Assembly: GCF_014640295.1 (NCBI RefSeq)
Contig: NZ_BMGR01000013.1
Coordinates: 62,001-126,000 of the forward strand
Direction of reading: 5' to 3'
DNA: 64,000 nt
Source: Paenibacillus abyssi
Lineage (GTDB): Bacteria; Bacillota; Bacilli; Paenibacillales; Paenibacillaceae
In this document: positions 9,260 to 16,515 of the stretch, piece after piece
How the letters are laid out: each line of letters begins with the position of its first letter
How positions within the stretch are numbered: the stretch's first letter is position 1
The notes under the pieces: generated by a model
Seen by the model: only the letters and a program-made list of their open reading frames with translations
What the model was told of the DNA's origin: nothing
The model's database searches: none
Translations under genes and position numbers: made by a program

Positions 9260-9994
9260 ATGGAAATTGGTTTTTGGTTGGTCATCATCTTTGCGTTATT
9301 ATATGAACCGATAATTGGATATTTTGATTTTAAAAGATTTAAAGTTGACGTAAGAGAAAATCAAGATGCGAGGTTGAAGTTTTATAAAAGTTCAATAGTT
9401 GGTCTTTGGATTCCTACTATTTTCATATTACTTTTAGTTATTTTTACAGAATTAACTTTAAAAGATATTGGTTTATCTTTCCCAAGCATTAACACTAACA
9501 CTTTAGGCTCATTGGTTACTTATTCAGTATTTGTAGTTGCTTTCTTATATTTAATTAGTATCTTGTATTATTCTATCGGCTACCAATTCAGTGATAAGAT
9601 TAGGACTAAATTCGAACAAGCAAAACAGAGAGAATATGCCAATGTCGGTTTTTCGGAAATGTTGCCTGTTTCTAATAAAGAGAAAAAATTATGGAACTAT
9701 GTTTCTTTAACAGCAGGAATTACCGAAGAAATAATATATAGAGGATTTTTAATCTTTGCTTTGGCTTATTTGTTTCCAAATCTCTCTGTTTGGTTAGTTA
9801 TATTTTCGGCTTCACTTTTATTCGGATTAGCTCATACCTATCAAGGATTCATAACTGGAGTTATAAGAACCACTGTTTTTGGGGTTATATTTTCTGTACT
9901 TTATATTGGAATTGGTTCAATTTTGCCACTTATCATTTTTCATTTTTTGATAGATTATGTAGCAAAATTAGGAGATTCCAAAGACAATGAATAA
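9260..9994 (+). CDS. CPBP-family intramembrane glutamic endopeptidase
   Basis: A 244-residue polytopic membrane protein of the CPBP (Abi, CAAX-protease-like) family. Diagnostic motifs are GITEEIIYRGF near residue 155 (EExxxR), FGLAHTYQG near 192 (second-motif His) and IIFHFLIDYVAKL near 228 (third-motif His). About six transmembrane helices are evident. The ATG at 9260 follows AGAGGAGA. The gene is clearly more AT-rich than the flanking metabolic clusters and lies amid broken genes, consistent with acquisition. Family members process prenylated or peptide substrates or act in bacteriocin self-immunity; its role here is unknown. Confidence 0.88.
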   Translation: MEIGFWLVIIFALLYEPIIGYFDFKRFKVDVRENQDARLKFYKSSIVGLWIPTIFILLLVIFTELTLKDIGLSFPSINTNTLGSLVTYSVFVVAFLYLISILYYSIGYQFSDKIRTKFEQAKQREYANVGFSEMLPVSNKEKKLWNYVSLTAGITEEIIYRGFLIFALAYLFPNLSVWLVIFSASLLFGLAHTYQGFITGVIRTTVFGVIFSVLYIGIGSILPLIIFHFLIDYVAKLGDSKDNE

Positions 9995-10023
9995 GAATGT
10001 TCCTCTTGTAGGAGGAAATATAT

Positions 10024-10445
10024 TTGAGTATTCATTATAGCGAAAAACTGAGCGAGATAATTATAAGTGTTTTGAACCCAGATTCCTTGAATATGGCTTT
10101 TCGCGTTCGAAAAATGTGTTCAAACGAAAGATAGACGGGAGTTTTGCAGCAATGCAGTATACAAAAAAGCCGTGCTAATAGCAGTATATTTGCTTCTTTC
10201 TATGTTAGCGTTGGCATTTACCATCCACCTTTGCCAAAATACGTGGATTAAAACAATCCGAATCCTTGTTATTTAGCATCCCCTTGCAAGAGTTGGTTGA
10301 AAAAGCATTCCAAAAAAAAACGTACCTGGACTGGTACTGCATGGGCGATATCCCTGGGTTTGCTCCTTATGGTGGAATATCAGAAGAAACCTTTGACTTG
10401 GAGGGCTGCGAATACACGAGCTTGCGTGAGGAAATCAAATCATAA
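10024..10445 (+). pseudogene. Degenerate DUF4304-like gene
   Basis: A TTG at 10024 follows GGAGGA, but no single frame stays open. Reading across frames gives FLEYGFSRSKNVFKRKIDG, SFAAMQYTKK, ASFYVSVGIYHPPLP and a C-terminus with DWYCMGDIPGFAPYGG ending at the stop 10443-10445. The order resembles DUF4304-type proteins (GF.. N.F.R..G; V.VGIY.P). At least two frameshifts and several stops are present. The 3' end abuts the IS110 remnant. The family assignment is from remembered motifs and is moderate at best. Confidence 0.45.
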
Positions 10446-10453
10446 CGGGTAAA

Positions 10454-11559
10454 CGGTTACTCATGACCATAGACATCGTCATTAAATATAGAAAATGTCG
10501 AAGTCGTGGGCGGCCTCGTTTACTCAACGTCATTTGGCCTTTCCATTTCCCTGAGCTTGCTTCGGCTAAATTAAGGCCTGCATGGCGCATTAGTGCGTTT
10601 CCATGGGAATAGCCGCAAGATCGCCTGACTCACCTAAAACACCGGCAAGTGCAATGACACTCACGCCTTTAATATCAAGGATTTTTCCGGCGTAGGGGAT
10701 TTGTTCAAGTACGGTTTTGACTTCATCTTCGATTGTTTGTAGTTGCGAACTTGCTAGGTCATACTCTGCAAGGAGATGCTCAAGATGGAGTTTATAAGCA
10801 GAAGCTGCCTGTTTGGAACCGACAGTTCGCTTGGCTAGATCAATGAGCAGTTGTGCTCTACGGACACCTGAGTGCCGTTTCATTGTTTTTTTTCATCCCG
10901 CAATCACATCATCTGGCTTCAATTTACATAGATCATCAGGGTGGGGAAACAATCTAAGAGTTGCCAAAGCACCCTTGCAGGTTAATATTTTATAGACCTG
11001 TCTGAGCTCTGGAAAAACGATGTCCACCCAACGATGGATTTGATTTGTTGCACTAACAAGTCTCTTCACAACGATTTCTCGGTTAGCCATTAATACTCGT
11101 AGTTCTTCGTACTCTTTGGAGTGAAAACGGACAGGGGAGTAATAGCCGTTCTTCACCATGTCTGCAATGACAAGTGCATCCTTTTTGTCGCTTTTAGATC
11201 GCGTATTGTCACGGTTTTCCTTATTCTTTTTGACTAGGTGAGGATTTACGAATACAGTTTCAATCCTTTTGTCCTTAAGCCAATAAGCAAGGCTGAGCCA
11301 GTAATGCCCTGTTGGTTCCATTCCGACGATCATCTCGCTTAGCTTATACGATGCCTGTAAATCAAGGATCCAGCGATCGAGAGACTTAAAGCCATGCTCA
11401 TCATTACTAAATTCCAACGGATTACCCAAGGCAATGCCGCGGAAGTTTACAGCTCTAGCAACGTGAGTCTCCTGAGCGATATCTACACCGACGACAAGGT
11501 GATTAGCGGTAATGTTTTCAATAAGTTTGATTTTGCTTTTCTTGTGCCTTAAACTTCAT
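10454..11559 (-). mobile_element. Decayed IS110-family transposase gene
   Basis: Read on the minus strand from an ATG at 11559-11557, the product is an IS110-type DEDD transposase: HLVVGVDIAQETHVARAV, MIVGMEPTGHYW, SDKKDALVIADMV, then the C-terminal transposase_20 region LDIKGVSVIALAGVLGESGD and HAGLNLAEASSGKWKGQ...SKRGRPRLRHFLY. It is inactive: a frameshift lies near codon 12 (about 11528), an in-frame TGA at 10893-10895 sits where the family has Trp, a further frameshift lies near 10590, and the C-terminus is lost at about 10454. No terminal repeats or target duplication can be defined. Confidence 0.85.
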
Positions 11560-11752
11560 AGTAGAGTGACCTCCAAGATGATGGGTTTTTGGGGCAATGA
11601 CCCCGTGCGCAACCTTATCTTACCGAGGCACTCTTTTTTATTCAAAGTCCAAATTTTTCGTTCCACAGGAATTCTAACGGAGAACTTTAATTGATAATGA
11701 TGGTGAAACAGGATTACAGTAAATATCACTGAAATGAGAAGGGTGAGGCATA
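11560..11752. other. Intergenic stretch next to the IS remnant
   Basis: No gene is seen. The IS-proximal half holds the upstream leader of the transposase, including the minus-strand ribosome site TTGGAGGT and the GC pair GGGGCAATGACCCC at 11591-11604. The rest is AT-rich leader for the phosphotransferase gene that starts at 11753. Confidence 0.5.
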
Positions 11753-12552
11753 GTGACTCAGGAAGAAGTGTTAAAAGGTGGAAATGTTAATCATATTGTC
11801 CGTAAGGAAAATACGGTTCTCCCCCCACTGGTTATTGGAGCCCGTGTGTTCATGAGCTACTTAAGCATCTAGAGAAGCAAGGATTTGAGGGAGCACCAAG
11901 ATTTCTCGGAATCGACGACTCTGACCGTGAAATATTATCATTCATTTCAGGGGAAGTCCCAGGAAACGAGTACCCTGAACTTGAACCTTACATGTGGTCG
12001 GATGCAGCGCTTGTGGGTTTAGCACGTCTTTTACGCCGTTTTCATGATGCGACTGAAGGATCTACTCTCATGACAAAGGGCAAATGGCAGCTTAGTTATG
12101 TCGACGATCGCGAGCACGAAGTGATATGTCATAATGACGCTGCGTTGTATAACGTGGTCTTTCAAAAGAAGACTCCTGTGGCGCTGATTGATTTTGACAT
12201 GGCCGGACCCGGTCCGCGTATGTGGGACATTGCGTATTCCCTTTATACATCGGTTCCGCTTGCGAGCTTCCAGCCTGACCATTCTTCGGGAAAAACGGTA
12301 GAGTACCAATCGGATTTACACTCTACGGAGCGTCGTCGACGAATTCAGTTGTTTTTTGAATCCTACGGAATTCCCGTCTCTAATGAACTGCGTCAGTGGA
12401 TTACTCAACGATTGACTACTATGTGCGATACGTTGAGAAATGGTGCTGCCGAAGGAAATCTTGCCTTTCAAAAGATGGTTGATGAAGGACACTTGGCTCA
12501 CTATGAGAGCGAGATTCGATTTGTAACCGATCATTTCAATGATTGGATATAG
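11753..12552 (+). pseudogene. Aminoglycoside-type phosphotransferase, frameshifted in a C tract
   Basis: The product belongs to the APH/choline-kinase-like fold: EVLKGGNVNHIVRKENTV at the N-terminus, PRFLGIDDSDREILSFISGEVPG, then the catalytic loop HNDAALYNV and IDFDMAG with its Mg-binding Asp. A GTG at 11753 behind GGGTGAGG opens the gene, but that frame ends soon after the six-C run at 11821-11826. One extra C would restore the reading TGYWSPCVHELLKHLEK and join it to the rest of the gene through 12552. It may be a true mutation, slippage-based switching or a sequence error. Without correction, only an N-truncated protein from about 11992 could be made. Substrate unknown. Confidence 0.75.
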
Positions 12553-12624
12553 CAATAAGTATTACGCTAACGAGCAGGAGAGTTGAACAGTCATTTTCAA
12601 TACTTTGTGTGAGGTAGATAAACA

Positions 12625-13227
12625 ATGAGTAAGAAAACCGACTTAGTTTTAGATATCGCTGGAGTTATAGCAACCAACTTTTCACCGATATTTTGGGAGG
12701 ATTTATCTATAAAATTTAATGTCGCGTATGATGATCTTGTTAGGTTTAAAAAAGAACTCCGGATTGAGTTATGGACTGGGAAAATTAATGAACAAGATTT
12801 TTGGGCTAGACTGATCGAAAGGTTCCCGATGGTTGATGGAGGATATGCCGCAATTAAATTATTATCAGCAATTGAGCCTTTACCTGCCCTTGAAGAAGTC
12901 CCATTATGGAGTGAGTATGCAAATATTCATTTATTAAGCAATCATCGTATCGAATGGGTGAAACATATAATAAGCCCCATTGAAAAATACATATCAAGTA
13001 TTACTATTTCTAGCGAAGTAGGATTTTGTAAGCCCCAAGTCGATATATACTTAATAGTTAATTCAAAATGTAAAAACAAAGATAATGTATTGTTAGTTGA
13101 TGACCAAGAAAAAAATCTGATTGAAGCCCGAAATTTAGGTTGGAACACTTTACTTGCTGACGGAAAAGGTGAATGGACAAAAAATATCAGAGAACAGTTA
13201 TTGAACGGGAAAACTATAGCTCAATAA
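12625..13227 (+). CDS. HAD-superfamily hydrolase-like protein
   Basis: A 200-residue protein with HAD order: motif I LVLDIAGVIA (residues 7-16), a helical cap with FWARLIERF, motif II NIHLLSNHR near residue 95, a motif III Lys in SEVGFCKPQ near 135 and motif IV VLLVDDQEKNLIEARNLGW near 155. Motif I reads DIAGV rather than DxDxT; replacement of the second Asp by a small residue occurs in the DxGGV-type HAD subgroup, so phosphatase activity is not certain. GTGAGGTAG precedes the ATG at 12625. A hairpin terminator follows. Substrate unknown; it lies in the AT-rich accessory region. Confidence 0.82.
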   Translation: MSKKTDLVLDIAGVIATNFSPIFWEDLSIKFNVAYDDLVRFKKELRIELWTGKINEQDFWARLIERFPMVDGGYAAIKLLSAIEPLPALEEVPLWSEYANIHLLSNHRIEWVKHIISPIEKYISSITISSEVGFCKPQVDIYLIVNSKCKNKDNVLLVDDQEKNLIEARNLGWNTLLADGKGEWTKNIREQLLNGKTIAQ

Positions 13228-13233
13228 CTATCG

Positions 13234-13260
13234 GGGGAGGACAAAAATGTCCTCCCCTTA
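13234..13260 (+). terminator. Terminator after the HAD gene
   Basis: GGGGAGGAC (13234-13242) and GTCCTCCCC (13249-13257) form a perfect nine-pair stem with loop AAAAAT, followed by TTATTT. It lies seven bases after the stop codon. Confidence 0.8.
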
Positions 13261-13285
13261 TTTGGATTAGGGCAGATTGGTTTAA

Positions 13286-13324
13286 TTTACATTACTTGAA
13301 ATAATGTAAAGTGTTATTTACATT
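13286..13324. promoter_or_regulatory. Two overlapping palindromes (three half-sites), probable operator
   Basis: TTTACATTA (13286-13294) and TAATGTAAA (13302-13310) are perfect inverted arms seven bases apart. The right arm's AATGTAAA (13303-13310) is again inverted with TTTACATT (13317-13324), six bases away. Three alternating half-sites just upstream of an XRE-type regulator remnant look like an autoregulatory operator. This is inferred from symmetry and position. Confidence 0.65.
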
Positions 13325-13337
13325 TGGTGGTGAAAAC

Positions 13338-13502
13338 ATGGTTGTCAATTCAAATAGAGAGCCATTGCCCTACAAGTCACGCGATTAATGATTATTGTCG
13401 ATTGAAGGATACCGCTATCATCCCAGTTTGGAGTTAGGTTTAAAAATAGCAGAATTTTTTGGTCTGCCGGTTGAAGAAATTTTCACGATCAATGAGAATT
13501 GA
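13338..13502 (+). pseudogene. XRE-type (Cro/CI) regulator remnant
   Basis: ATG at 13338 behind TGGTGG opens MVVNSNREPLPYKSRD and stops. In a different frame the next bases encode EGYRYHPSLELGLKIAEFFG and then LPVEEIFTINEN, ending at TGA 13500-13502. That is the C-terminal part of the small YgzD/YozG-like XRE regulators (SIENGRYxPSLxLAxKIAxxF). The helix-turn-helix core is missing or garbled, so the gene is dead, although its operator-like palindromes remain upstream. Confidence 0.7.
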
Positions 13503-13650
13503 TGAACATGTTTAATTGTTAAACTCCCGTTTAGCTCGCACCTGTCCTTACTTTAGTTGTCCTTAGGATTTTTGCTTATAGGGGATAAAAGAAGAAAAAG
13601 AAAGGTCTTGTGCAGTATGATGAACGAAGCAGATAAAGCAGTTATAAGAT

Positions 13651-13691
13651 GGGGCTGTCCCATAACTCATCGATGACGATGGGATAGCCCC
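13651..13691. terminator. Hairpin of the GGGGCTGTC family
   Basis: GGGGCTGTCCCAT (13651-13663) pairs with ATGGGATAGCCCC (13679-13691), with a loop holding the self-complementary TCATCGATGA. It is nearly the same as the terminator at 8375-8426 but lacks a U-run (CGTTCTCTCTTCTC follows), and no intact gene lies just before it. Confidence 0.6.
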
Positions 13692-13871
13692 GTTCTCTCT
13701 TCTCATTACACCCTCATGATTTATTTTGCAATTATTGCGATTCTCATTGCTTATGCGAACAAAACGGATATTCAGGAAATCTTTATTGATTTGCTGTCGA
13801 TCCTGGTCCTGCCATTGGCCTTTATTTGGCTAATCATTTTTTCCATCATTAATGCCAATGCCGTTAAAAAA

Positions 13872-13902
13872 GGAAGAAGTAGGTGCCGCTACTTCTTCCT
13901 TA
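13872..13902. terminator. Perfect 11-bp hairpin
   Basis: GGAAGAAGTAG (13872-13882) and CTACTTCTTCC (13889-13899) are perfect complements with a six-base loop, followed by TTATT on the plus strand and preceded by a run of A (TTTTTT on the minus strand). It could terminate in either direction. Confidence 0.6.
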
Positions 13903-13964
13903 TTCGCGTATTGGGGTCCCGCCAATAAAAATAACGCAAATTAAAATACAGTTTTTACCAAAAT

Positions 13965-14010
13965 AAAAGTCGGGTTTCCTGCGCTAAGGATTACCGACTT
14001 TTTGGTTTTT
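13965..14010 (-). terminator. Terminator at the 3' end of folD
   Basis: AAAAGTCGG (13965-13973) and CCGACTTTT (13994-14002) form a stem with A and T runs on both sides, so it can work in both directions. It lies 30 bases beyond the folD stop codon on the minus strand. Confidence 0.7.
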
Positions 14011-14031
14011 GTATTCAGTTATCGTTCTTCG

Positions 14032-14880
14032 TCAGGAGTTTAGCGATCGTTCAGCGGCATCAACAGTGTGCTTCAGCAAGGTGGCAATAGTTACGGGACC
14101 GACGCCAGCTGGAACTGGAGTAATTGCATAGGCATCTTGCAGACACTCGTTGAAGTCTACATCTCCGATATTTCCTTCGTTATAACCAGCGTCTAGGACA
14201 ACAGCGCCTGGCTTTATCCAATCCCCTCGAACAAAATTCGGTTTTCCTACAGCGGCAACAACGATATCCCCCAATCTAACGATATCTTCTAAATTTATTG
14301 TTCTGGAGTGACATGTTGTAACGGTTGCGTTTTTATTTAAAAGCATTGCAGAAACTGGCTTTCCGAGGATAGGGCTTCTGCCGATAACAACTGCGTGTTT
14401 CCCCTCTACTTGTAGCTCGTAATACTCAAGAATAGCCATGATAGCAGCTGGGGTACAAGACGGGAATTTAGCGGCACCAAAAGCATTCAGTGCATATCCA
14501 AGGGTAGTTACACCGTCGACATCCTTTTCGATGCTAATAGCATCAAACGCTGTCCGCTCGTCTATATGATGCGGTACTGGGTGTTGCAACAAAATTCCAT
14601 GCACAGCAGGGTCATGGTTTAGCTTATGAATTTGCGATAGTAATTCGTCTGTCGTAATGTCCGCAGGGAGATCTATTCGGATCGATTTCATCCCCAGCCT
14701 TCTGCAAGCATTCCCCTTCATACGTACATATGTCTTTGATGAAGGATTTTCACCAACTAATATAGTTGCTAGGCAAGGCACAATTCCCTTCTTAGAAAGC
14801 TTGGTTATTCGATCCATTAACTTTCCCTTAATACTGTCAGCCACTCGATTTCCCTCAAGAATTAATTTTTCCGCATTCAT
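14032..14880 (-). CDS. folD: Bifunctional methylenetetrahydrofolate dehydrogenase/cyclohydrolase
   Basis: A 282-residue FolD. It interconverts 5,10-methylene-, 5,10-methenyl- and 10-formyl-tetrahydrofolate in the cytoplasm. Evidence: TILVGENPSSKTYVRMK, with the catalytic Lys of YVxxK near residue 55, GILLQHPVPHHID (family LPLP/Q-type loop), EKDVDGVT, CTPAAIMAILEYY, the NADP-binding VVIGRSPILGKPVSAML near 165 and the terminal TPVPAGVGPVTIATLL. Length is normal. It is monocistronic, with its own promoter, a ZTP riboswitch and a terminator hairpin in the leader, so it is expected to respond to 10-formyl-THF shortage. It has low-GC flanks but is intact. Confidence 0.97.
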   Translation of the reverse strand: MNAEKLILEGNRVADSIKGKLMDRITKLSKKGIVPCLATILVGENPSSKTYVRMKGNACRRLGMKSIRIDLPADITTDELLSQIHKLNHDPAVHGILLQHPVPHHIDERTAFDAISIEKDVDGVTTLGYALNAFGAAKFPSCTPAAIMAILEYYELQVEGKHAVVIGRSPILGKPVSAMLLNKNATVTTCHSRTINLEDIVRLGDIVVAAVGKPNFVRGDWIKPGAVVLDAGYNEGNIGDVDFNECLQDAYAITPVPAGVGPVTIATLLKHTVDAAERSLNS

Positions 14881-14906
14881 TCGTATCAGCCCTTTCTAGA
14901 ACATAA

Positions 14907-14936
14907 AGAGGTAAGGGATCGAAATCCCTTACCTCT
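14907..14936 (-). terminator. Riboswitch-linked terminator hairpin in the folD leader
   Basis: On the minus strand AGAGGTAAGGGAT and ATCCCTTACCTCT form a perfect 13-pair stem capped by a UUCG tetraloop, immediately after the aptamer's GGGC and before the folD ribosome site. It starts right where the aptamer pseudoknot ends, the expected layout for ligand-controlled termination. The following U-run is short (TT after the stem), so termination may be partial. Confidence 0.8.
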
Positions 14937-15003
14937 GCCCAGGCGTACGGCTGTATAAATATATGCTCCCTCGTGGTACTCCACGTTTACGCCAGTCGCA
15001 CAT
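14937..15003 (-). promoter_or_regulatory. ZTP (pfl-motif) riboswitch aptamer
   Basis: The minus strand reads TGCGACTGGCG, then GTGGAGTACCACGAGGGAGC, and after a variable linker GCCGTACGCCTGGGC. These match the conserved ZTP aptamer pieces: GACUGGC, the small hairpin with GGGAGC, and the 3' CGCCUGGGC that forms the pseudoknot. ZTP/ZMP accumulates when 10-formyl-THF is low; the riboswitch turns on folate one-carbon and purine genes, and folD is a known target type. Motif identity is by eye. Confidence 0.88.
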
Positions 15004-15019
15004 ACCAAATATTTAGTTC

Positions 15020-15049
15020 ATTATAGTCTGAATATTCATGCTAATGCAA
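15020..15049 (-). promoter_or_regulatory. folD promoter (sigma-A type)
   Basis: On the minus strand the -35 TTGCAT (15049-15044) and -10 TATAAT (15025-15020) are 18 bases apart. Transcription would begin near 15012, just ahead of the riboswitch aptamer, which fits. Confidence 0.75.
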
Positions 15050-15185
15050 GCGATTATTGCGCTAAACTGCCAGTTAGCCTAATATTTCTCGTCTCATAAA
15101 CGAACGTTTATAAGATAATTTTTAATCTGTGAAATAAAGTTTAGGAAATATGATTTATTATATCAAAACTCATTTCATAACTGAA

Positions 15186-15413
15186 TTAAGGCGAAGCGAT
15201 GAACGGTTTGGCGGAGTTTAAAAAGAAAAACCTATCTCCAAATACCCCAATGTATTCTGAAAACACTTGGTCCATCCCTGCAAGAAACTGCAGCTTCGTT
15301 TGCACACACATATCCGGCATGGACTCATGGATACGCGTCAGATGGCGTGAATTCAGAAGCTGAGTCCCTCCGTTTTCACTCGGATTCGAGTTCTTTCTTG
15401 TAGAGCTCTCCAT
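15186..15413 (-). CDS. Small hypothetical protein (75 aa)
   Basis: An ATG at 15413 is preceded on the minus strand by AAAGGAG with six-base spacing, an excellent ribosome site. The predicted product is hydrophilic at the N-terminus (STRKNSNPSENGG) and contains LQFLAGMDQVFSEYIGVFGD; I recognise no family and see no membrane segment. It could be a genuine small gene or the tail of a decayed one. The degenerate palindrome array lies directly upstream. Function unknown. Confidence 0.35.
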   Translation of the reverse strand: MESSTRKNSNPSENGGTQLLNSRHLTRIHESMPDMCVQTKLQFLAGMDQVFSEYIGVFGDRFFFLNSAKPFIASP

Positions 15414-15462
15414 ACTTTCTCCTTTAGAAACATCCAGACCAATGAAGGCATTTTATTCGTTT

Positions 15463-15650
15463 CTAATGGACATGGATAGCCGTTAGAAGCATTTTTTCAT
15501 GCTTTTGATCTTTACACGGACATCCCTGACCGTTAGAGGGGAATATGCTTGTCAAAATGATGGTTATCGATTCTTATGGTCATCAATGACCGTAACATCT
15601 TTGTTTTTGGCATTGAGGTGCTCTAATGGTCATCGATGACCGTTAGCAGA
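15463..15650. repeat. Four degenerate palindromic repeats at 50/60/50 spacing
   Basis: Four copies related to TAATGGTCATCGATGACCGT followed by TAG occur with their GGA/GGT at 15468, 15518, 15578 and 15628, so intervals are 50, 60 and 50 bases. The last copy is an almost perfect palindrome (GGTCATCGATGACC); the first two are worn (GGACATGGATAGCC, GGACATCCCTGACC). Spacers are unrelated. No cas genes are near and repeats are too variable for CRISPR. Confidence 0.75.
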
Positions 15651-15768
15651 CGCTAACACGAGTCAACTGGTGGTGGATATTTGCAATATCGTTGCTTGCG
15701 GCTGATTGCGGCCGGAAATTTCATAATGAGCATTAAAGAAGCCCGTTGAAGGTTTTTCAACAGGCTGA

Positions 15769-15791
15769 CCGCGTAAATCGCGGCTTTTTTT
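15769..15791 (+). terminator. Rho-independent terminator
   Basis: CCGCG (15769-15773) and CGCGG (15779-15783) with loop TAAAT, followed by a T-run (CTTTTTTTAT). An adjacent larger hairpin, AGCCCGTTGAA/TTCAACAGGCT, lies at 15739-15765. No intact plus-strand gene precedes it; it may be left over from one that was lost. Confidence 0.6.
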
Positions 15792-15889
15792 ATTTTAAGG
15801 ATATACGATCGATCAAGTTCCTGTCTTTTATCCATATTTGTTTGTACTAGTCATAACATGAGGAGAAGGACGTTAAGAACAAGACGCCA

Positions 15890-15919
15890 TTGAAATTATA
15901 CAGACCTGTCTGTATAATT
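15890..15919 (+). promoter_or_regulatory. tetR promoter embedded in its palindromic operator
   Basis: AATTATACAGAC (15894-15905) and GTCTGTATAATT (15908-15919) are perfect 12-base inverted arms around CT. The same bases hold a -35 TTGAAA (15890-15895) and -10 TATAAT (15913-15918) 17 bases apart, so a bound repressor would block RNA polymerase. This is typical TetR autoregulation. Confidence 0.82.
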
Positions 15920-15930
15920 TCTGTAAGGGG

Positions 15931-16509
15931 ATGAATACATTGGTCAGAGAAAGCAGGTACGATCTTATCTTAGATAAGGCAGCAGAACTTTTTTACAAGG
16001 AAGGGATCCACGCTACGGGGATCGATAAGGTCGTAGAGCGATCCGGTGTGGCAAAGATGACGCTGTACAAATACTTTCCGTCCAAAGAGCAGCTGGTGCT
16101 CGCTTATCTGCACAGGCGCGACGAAAGATGGCGCTCGTGGTTTGAGCAGGCTGCCGACAGACTTGGCGGGAAGCCGTACGACAAATTGCTGGCGATGTTC
16201 GATGCGCTGGAGGAGTGGTTTGCCGGCGAGAATTTTTATGGCTGCGCATTTATTAATGCCGCGGCCGAATTCGGGGATGCGTCGCATCCGATCCGCCTTG
16301 CCTCTGCGGAGCACAAGGCCCTTGTTATGGCCTATGTGAAGCGTTTGGTCGGCGAGGCCGGCTTGCAGCCGGAAGAAGACATTGCAGAGCAGCTTTGTTT
16401 ATTGCTCGAAGGGGCTATTGTTACGGCCCAAGTCCGCAAGGACACAGGCGCAGCCCAGCGTGCCAAACGTGCCGCCGGGGCGTTATTATCCATTTATAAG
16501 AAGGAGTGA
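15931..16509 (+). CDS. TetR/AcrR-family transcriptional regulator
   Basis: A 192-residue regulator with an N-terminal TetR helix-turn-helix: DKAAELFYKEGIHATGIDKV, then SGVAKMTLYKYFPSKEQL (residues about 30-52). The C-terminal ligand domain includes FYGCAFINAAAEFGD, seen in YxaF/LmrA-type repressors. The ATG at 15931 directly abuts AAGGGG; a TTG at 15940 is better spaced from it, so the true start may be three codons later. It forms an operon with the DUF1348 gene, six bases downstream. Regulation is probably by its own product at the overlapping palindrome. Inducer unknown. Confidence 0.92.
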   Translation: MNTLVRESRYDLILDKAAELFYKEGIHATGIDKVVERSGVAKMTLYKYFPSKEQLVLAYLHRRDERWRSWFEQAADRLGGKPYDKLLAMFDALEEWFAGENFYGCAFINAAAEFGDASHPIRLASAEHKALVMAYVKRLVGEAGLQPEEDIAEQLCLLLEGAIVTAQVRKDTGAAQRAKRAAGALLSIYKKE

Positions 16510-16515
16510 TTCTCG

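Larger units (their letters stand above)
13503..14031. other. Gene-poor spacer with several hairpins
   Basis: I see no convincing gene. It holds the GCTGTC-type hairpin at 13651, a stem GGAAGAAGTAG/CTACTTCTTCC at 13872-13899, and the folD-side terminator at 13965. An open frame at 13716-13928 would encode a 70-residue hydrophobic peptide (two membrane-like segments), but it has no ribosome site and runs through the 13872 hairpin, so it is more likely a gene fragment. Confidence 0.5.

Noticed and set aside
13716-13928. 70-codon hydrophobic open frame
   Set aside because: No ribosome binding site, starts just after a hairpin and reads through a perfect 11-base-pair stem; probably a gene fragment or chance.
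15463-15650. Possible CRISPR array from the repeated TCATC-ATGACCGTTAG units
   Set aside because: The four units differ from one another, spacing is not constant (50/60/50), spacers are short of the usual pattern, and no cas gene is in the window.
15653-15835. 60-codon minus-strand open frame
   Set aside because: Its coding region runs through the terminator hairpins at 15739-15783, and it has no family resemblance.
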